A stretch of DNA of 64,000 nt from Noviherbaspirillum autotrophicum (lineage in GTDB: Bacteria > Pseudomonadota > Gammaproteobacteria > Burkholderiales > Burkholderiaceae_D), in assembly GCF_000818395.1 (NCBI RefSeq), contig NZ_JWJG01000028.1, forward strand, positions 834,716 through 898,715, in the 5' to 3' direction. The notes beneath the pieces are model-generated. The model saw nothing but the letters and a program-made list of their open reading frames with translations, was not told where the DNA came from and did not search any database. Every line of letters begins with the position of its first letter. The stretch's first letter is position 1. The position numbers and the translations under genes are program-made. Shown one piece after another: positions 59,852-64,000 of this stretch.

Positions 59852-60859
59852 GTGATATACATTGAAAATCTCCACAAGAGCTACAGGGTCGGCAAGCGCG
59901 AAGTGAGCGCACTGCACGACATCACCTTGCACATCCCCAAAGGGAAAATCTTCGGCATCATCGGTCGCTCCGGCGCAGGCAAGAGCACGCTGCTGCGCAC
60001 CTTCAACCTCCTCGAGCGGCCCACGCGCGGGTCGGTTTGCATCGACGGTGTTGACATGACGACGTTAGCTAAGGCGGACCTGGATCGCACGCGGCAGCAC
60101 ATCGGCATGGTGTTCCAGAACTTCAGCCTCCTGTCGGCGAAGACCGTCGGCGCCAATGTCGAGTTTCCACTCAAGCTTGCTGGCGGCTTCACTCGGGAAG
60201 AACGTCAGCGGCGGGTGGACGAACTGCTGGCACTGGTCGGCCTGAGCGCCCACAAGGACAAGTATCCGGCACAGCTGTCGGGCGGCCAGAAGCAGCGCGT
60301 CGGCATCGCCCGCGCCATCGCGAACGCCCCTCGGCTGCTGCTGTGCGACGAAGCGACTTCCGCGCTCGATCCGGAAACGACGCAGTCTATCCTGGCCCTG
60401 CTGGCCGAAATCAATGCGCGCCTTGGACTGACCATCGTGCTGATCACGCACGAGATGCAGGTCATCCGCAGCGTCTGCGATCAGGTTGCGGTCATCGAGG
60501 CCGGCGGCATTGTCGAGATGGGCGAGGTCAGCGATGTATTCCTGCATCCGCAGCACCCCGTCACCCGTGCCCTCGTCGCGGAATACACGCACGACGACGG
60601 TAACCTTGCGGGCGTTCGTGCAGGAAACGGGCGCCGGGTACGCCTCACTTACGTCGGCGAGACGGCCTATCGGCCCATCCTGACTCACGTGGTCGAACAG
60701 ACCCGCGCGACGATGACCATCCTGCAAGGCGCGGTGTCGCGGATCAAGGACAAGCCTTACGGGCAACTGCTGGTGGACATCGGCGGCCATGACGAGGACG
60801 TCGCTGCCGTGATCGACCTGTTCCGTCGACTGGATGTGCACTGCGAGGTACTGAACTGA
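59852..60859 (+). CDS. metN: Methionine ABC transporter ATP-binding protein MetN
   Basis: 335 residues from a GTG start. Walker A GRSGAGKST, signature LSGGQKQRVGIARA, Walker B LLLCDEATSALD and switch His in LITHEM. The C-terminal NIL (ACT-like) domain (about 260-335) senses methionine in characterised MetN proteins. The stop overlaps metI by one base (TGATG). Confidence 0.94.
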   Translation: MIYIENLHKSYRVGKREVSALHDITLHIPKGKIFGIIGRSGAGKSTLLRTFNLLERPTRGSVCIDGVDMTTLAKADLDRTRQHIGMVFQNFSLLSAKTVGANVEFPLKLAGGFTREERQRRVDELLALVGLSAHKDKYPAQLSGGQKQRVGIARAIANAPRLLLCDEATSALDPETTQSILALLAEINARLGLTIVLITHEMQVIRSVCDQVAVIEAGGIVEMGEVSDVFLHPQHPVTRALVAEYTHDDGNLAGVRAGNGRRVRLTYVGETAYRPILTHVVEQTRATMTILQGAVSRIKDKPYGQLLVDIGGHDEDVAAVIDLFRRLDVHCEVLN

Positions 60860-61518
60860 TGGAATTCTCGCATATCGATTGGGCCGACATCGGCCAGGCC
60901 ACCCTCGACACGCTCACGATGACGGGGGTATCGCTGATCTTCACGGTCTTGCTCGGCTTGCCGCTGGGCGTGCTGCTTTTTCTGACGGGGCGCGGCCAGC
61001 TGCTCGAGCGGCGCGGCGTATATGCCGTGCTGTCGCTTGTCGTGAACGTACTGCGCTCGCTGCCATTCATCATCCTGCTGATCGTGATGATTCCCGTGAC
61101 GCTTGCGCTGGTTGGCACCTCGCTCGGCGTCGAGGGCACGATTCCTCCACTCGTCGTCGGCACCACGCCGTTCTTCGCGCGCCTGGTGGAAAACGTGCTG
61201 CGCGAGGTCGACCGCGGCGTGATCGAGGCTTGCCAAGCGATGGGTGCAAAGACCCATCAGATCGTGCTCAGTGCGCTGCTGCCGGAAGCGCTATCCGGCC
61301 TGTTGGCCGCCGCTACCGTCACCACTATCGCGCTCGTTTCCTATGCCGCCATGTCCGGCGTCGTCGGCGGCGGCGGGCTGGGCGACCTGGCGCTGCGCTA
61401 CGGCTATCAGCGCTTCCAGACGGACGTAATGATCGTGACCGTTTCCATTCTTGTCGTGCTGGTGCAGCTGCTGCAGTACAGCGGTGATCGCCTGGTGCGT
61501 CATTTCACCCGCCGGTAA
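60859..61518 (+). CDS. metI: Methionine ABC transporter permease MetI
   Basis: 219 residues with five membrane helices. The EAA loop is VIEACQAMGAKTHQIVLSALLPEALSG. Overlap with metN by one base and the next gene metQ after 26 bases indicate an operon. It likely imports L- and D-methionine. Confidence 0.93.
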   Translation: MEFSHIDWADIGQATLDTLTMTGVSLIFTVLLGLPLGVLLFLTGRGQLLERRGVYAVLSLVVNVLRSLPFIILLIVMIPVTLALVGTSLGVEGTIPPLVVGTTPFFARLVENVLREVDRGVIEACQAMGAKTHQIVLSALLPEALSGLLAAATVTTIALVSYAAMSGVVGGGGLGDLALRYGYQRFQTDVMIVTVSILVVLVQLLQYSGDRLVRHFTRR

Positions 61519-61544
61519 TTCTATTATTTGCTAAAGGAGTATTT

Positions 61545-62336
61545 ATGCGCCTCAAATTTGCCCTGCTGCTTGCTTCGACTCTGAGTCTCGTCCAGCCGTT
61601 GGCTACCCACGCCGCCGACAAGATCGTTATTGCGGCCACCCCGGTTCCGCACGCGGAAATCCTGGAATTCGTCAAACCGCAACTCGCCAAGCAAGGCGTA
61701 GACCTCCAGGTCAAGGTCTTCACCGACTATGTCCAGCCCGCCGCGCAGGTAAACGAAAAGCGCCTGGATGGAAACTTCTTCCTGCACCAACCCTATCTCG
61801 ATGAGTTCAAGAAGGCACACAAGAATGACATCGAAGTGCCTGTGGCCAAGGTACACGTGGAACCTTTCGCCGCATACTCGACGAAATACAAGAAGATCGC
61901 TGACCTGCCGATTGGGGCGACAGTCGCGATTCCGAACGATCCATCCAACTCGGGACGCGCGCTGCTGCTGCTGGAACGCCAGGGCTTGCTCAAGCTGAAA
62001 GATTCCAGGAATACCTCGGCGACCAAGAAGGATATCGTGTCCAATCCGAAGGAGCTGAAAATCCGGGAACTGGAAGCCGCGACCCTGCCGCGCGTGCTCA
62101 ACCAGGTCGATCTGGCACTCATCAACACCAACTATGCGCTGGAAGCAAAACTCAATCCGGTGAAAGATTCGCTCTTCATCGAAGACGGCCATTCCCCGTA
62201 CGCGAACCTGCTGGTCGCGCGCGAAGACAACAAGGATAGCCCGGCCATCAAGAAGCTGTCCGCGGCGCTAACCTCCCCCGAGGTGAAGAAGTTCATCGAG
62301 GAAAAGTACAAGGGCGCGATTGTCCCGGCGTTTTGA
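61545..62336 (+). CDS. metQ: Methionine ABC transporter substrate-binding protein MetQ (NlpA family)
   Basis: 263 residues. A signal peptide (about 1-23, ending THAAD) without lipobox Cys suggests a soluble periplasmic protein rather than a lipoprotein. NlpA-family features: IVIAATPVPHAEILEFV, FFLHQPYLDEFKK and NTNYALEAKLNPVKDSLF. AAAGGAG lies before the ATG. Third gene of metNIQ. Confidence 0.93.
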   Translation: MRLKFALLLASTLSLVQPLATHAADKIVIAATPVPHAEILEFVKPQLAKQGVDLQVKVFTDYVQPAAQVNEKRLDGNFFLHQPYLDEFKKAHKNDIEVPVAKVHVEPFAAYSTKYKKIADLPIGATVAIPNDPSNSGRALLLLERQGLLKLKDSRNTSATKKDIVSNPKELKIRELEAATLPRVLNQVDLALINTNYALEAKLNPVKDSLFIEDGHSPYANLLVAREDNKDSPAIKKLSAALTSPEVKKFIEEKYKGAIVPAF

Positions 62337-63465
62337 TCCTGGTGTGATCCGGTAGTGCCGCCGCCGCGCGGCACGTGATCCCAGGCGTAATACGTCGGCC
62401 GGGGCAAGCATACGTCCCTTTCGGCTGACAAATCAAAACATCGAGTATCAATGCTGCAAGCGCTCCTCAAGCCCGTGATTGCCCCTTTGAATTCAGGTTC
62501 GTCATAGTATTTTTGAATGACAATTTGCCGCCTTCAGCCATCGTGAACGATGCAATGCCAGTTCCAAAATCTTTGGTGCGAGGGGCAGGGAGTGCAAGGT
62601 AAATCGCCGTTTCCGTCCCCATCGGTGCGGCATGACGAGAGACCACCAATGGCTTGTACAAGGCAGCACTGCTTCATCGTATCCCCGGAAAGGCGCGGGA
62701 AGTAGTGGCATTAGCGACTCTGGAAGGGGCATCGTGGATTAGGCCATTGTCGGAGTATTTTCTTTATATAAGTGGACCTATTACGACGATATTCACGCCT
62801 CTTCTTGTGCCGAATGCCCGCCGTCGATGACAGTCACTGGCGGTGGGTCCCGTTCCATCCGACGCATCTCGACCGGCTGATGTTCTTTAACGCAATGCTC
62901 GACGTCGGCAACGGCAAGATAAGCCTCAAAGGCATCGGCCTTCCATACAGCATCAAAGCAATAAATTACGGAATCTACCTGTACTTCCTTGGTTTTCAAA
63001 CGAACAGTTGCCATTAGTCACCATTGACTGTGATTGATAAAAAGGAAGCGTTAGGAGCAGGAGTGGCTTCAATAGTTCCCACGGCAAGTCATGCATGCTT
63101 GAGCATCAATCGATGCTTACCCTGTGATCTCCTGTCGACAGGAACATCGATGGTCATTAGCGGTTCAATATTGGCGACAAGCGCAGCATGGATTAGTGCA
63201 CACAGCGCCCGAAATCGCAACGGGGGCAACAAGGAGCGTGAGCGGCAATCTGTGGCCAGCGCCGAGGCCGATTTCTGGCTGGCCAGTGATGACAGACCAA
63301 GCGGTATTCGCCTGGCGCCGCAACTTGTAGATCGCCATCACCTTTGAGTACCTTGGACTGGTGGAAGTAGATAACATCGTGCAATTTTTGCCTTGCCACA
63401 CTTGAAATGCCCAATGTCGTCGCCACCTCCAGTCTCTCCATCCAATTCTACTCAATCAAAACGTC
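62337..63465. other. Region without recognised genes
   Basis: About 1.1 kb after metQ. It has several short open frames on both strands. A GTGCCGC/GCGGCAC hairpin at 62355-62374 lacks a T-tract. A short minus-strand frame (62793-63014) is the only one with protein-like sequence; otherwise nothing is identified. Confidence 0.4.
62793..63014 (-). CDS. Short ORF, possible hypothetical protein
   Basis: 73 residues (begins ATVRLKTKEVQVDSVIYCFD after Met), with balanced composition (VWKADAFEAYLAVADVEHCVKEHQ). The ribosome site is weak. Unrecognised; could be chance. Confidence 0.3.
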   Translation of the reverse strand: MATVRLKTKEVQVDSVIYCFDAVWKADAFEAYLAVADVEHCVKEHQPVEMRRMERDPPPVTVIDGGHSAQEEA

Positions 63466-63855
63466 GTGAATCCCAGTGCCAGTGAAAAAGTCGATATCTC
63501 ACGTATCCTGATGCGCCGCCTCGATGGTGTCGCATCGAATGCCCGGGTTACCACCATCGAGGCGGCCAATACAGTGCTGCAGCACTGGGCGGCAGAGGCA
63601 GCACCAGCCGATGGCGCCCGTTGCGCCTTTCAGATCGAATTTGAAGACGGCGGCCGGTATGAGAGCCATTTCGATTTTGGCAAGCCGCATAAGCGCATTT
63701 CCCTTGCACAGTACGTCCGCAAGCAACTCGCGGCATTGGCTGAGCCCAAGAAAGCGCGCGCGGCCCGCATACCGGAGGAAGCTCCCGTCTTGTCGTTGCC
63801 AGGTGCGAACGTCACCGAATCAGCGCGTCTGGCGCTCGAACACTACAACATCTGA
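63466..63855 (+). CDS. Hypothetical protein
   Basis: 129 residues from a GTG start (alternatives not obvious). Sequence like FQIEFEDGGRYESHFDFGKPHKRISLAQYVRKQLAAL is protein-like. No domain recognised; no membrane segment or signal. The end of the window follows without another gene (63856-64000). Confidence 0.5.
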   Translation: MNPSASEKVDISRILMRRLDGVASNARVTTIEAANTVLQHWAAEAAPADGARCAFQIEFEDGGRYESHFDFGKPHKRISLAQYVRKQLAALAEPKKARAARIPEEAPVLSLPGANVTESARLALEHYNI

Positions 63856-64000
63856 GGCAACCTACGCGGCGGCATGCACAAAAAGGTGCGCTGGGCGTAA
63901 CGGATCCGTCGAAATCCGCTGCATCGCGCGCATTGCGTGACATTGTTGCAAACAATGCTTCCCGCCACAATGCCATGCCGCTGCCAACCCGCGGGATGAC

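Overview
The window is a stretch of a betaproteobacterial chromosome, most likely Burkholderiales and close to Oxalobacteraceae (Herbaspirillum/Noviherbaspirillum-like). This rests on gene order (hisHAFIE, a HIT protein and tatABC; petABC followed by sspA and sspB; hemA with prfA and prmC; rpe-gph-trpEGDC), on the GC-rich codon use, and on an rrn operon with Ile(GAT) and Ala(TGC) tRNAs in the spacer. Species cannot be settled by eye.

Layout. 1-4.4 kb: end of the histidine operon, a HIT protein and the Tat translocase. 4.4-7.9 kb: a DUF2461 protein, a membrane-anchored HtrA protease, a Nif3 protein and a LuxR-type response regulator. 8.1-12.4 kb: the cytochrome bc1 complex (its Rieske protein carries a twin-arginine signal), sspA/sspB and tRNA-Thr. 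12.4-19.9 kb (minus strand): ubiX, grxD, tex, prmC, dsbB, prfA, hemA. 20-24.5 kb: an orphan OmpR-type regulator, two uncharacterised proteins, tRNA-Phe, a UbiH-type hydroxylase and dsbC. 24.6-27.5 kb: a complete group II intron with its reverse transcriptase, sitting between a promoter-like sequence and the acuI-type reductase gene. 27.5-32.6 kb: the reductase, an orphan [2Fe-2S] molybdenum-hydroxylase subunit, a MobA-like transferase, a DUF3429 protein, an M61 peptidase and a small membrane protein. 32.6-38.1 kb (minus strand): rpe-gph-trpEGDC with a Trp-rich leader peptide and a terminator-like hairpin between gph and trpE. 38.2-41.4 kb: apaG, a 46-residue membrane protein, mltA, a hemerythrin-like protein and an enoyl-CoA hydratase. 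41.4-47.1 kb: one full rrn operon with two tandem promoters and a strong terminator.

From 47.1 kb onward the content is accessory: an IS66-family element directly behind the rrn terminator, a BBE-like FAD oxidoreductase, a large PAS-GGDEF-EAL protein, a DedA-PAP2 fusion, a glycine-zipper protein, a Nudix hydrolase, a lipoprotein, a broken AraC-type regulator, the metNIQ methionine importer, and about 1.1 kb with no recognised gene.

The genes I find most worth following up are the trp leader/attenuator, the group II intron whose exon-binding sites can be read directly and whose target overlaps a -10 hexamer, and the IS66 copy that lacks a target duplication. I found no CRISPR array, prophage, or convincing wholly new multi-gene system.
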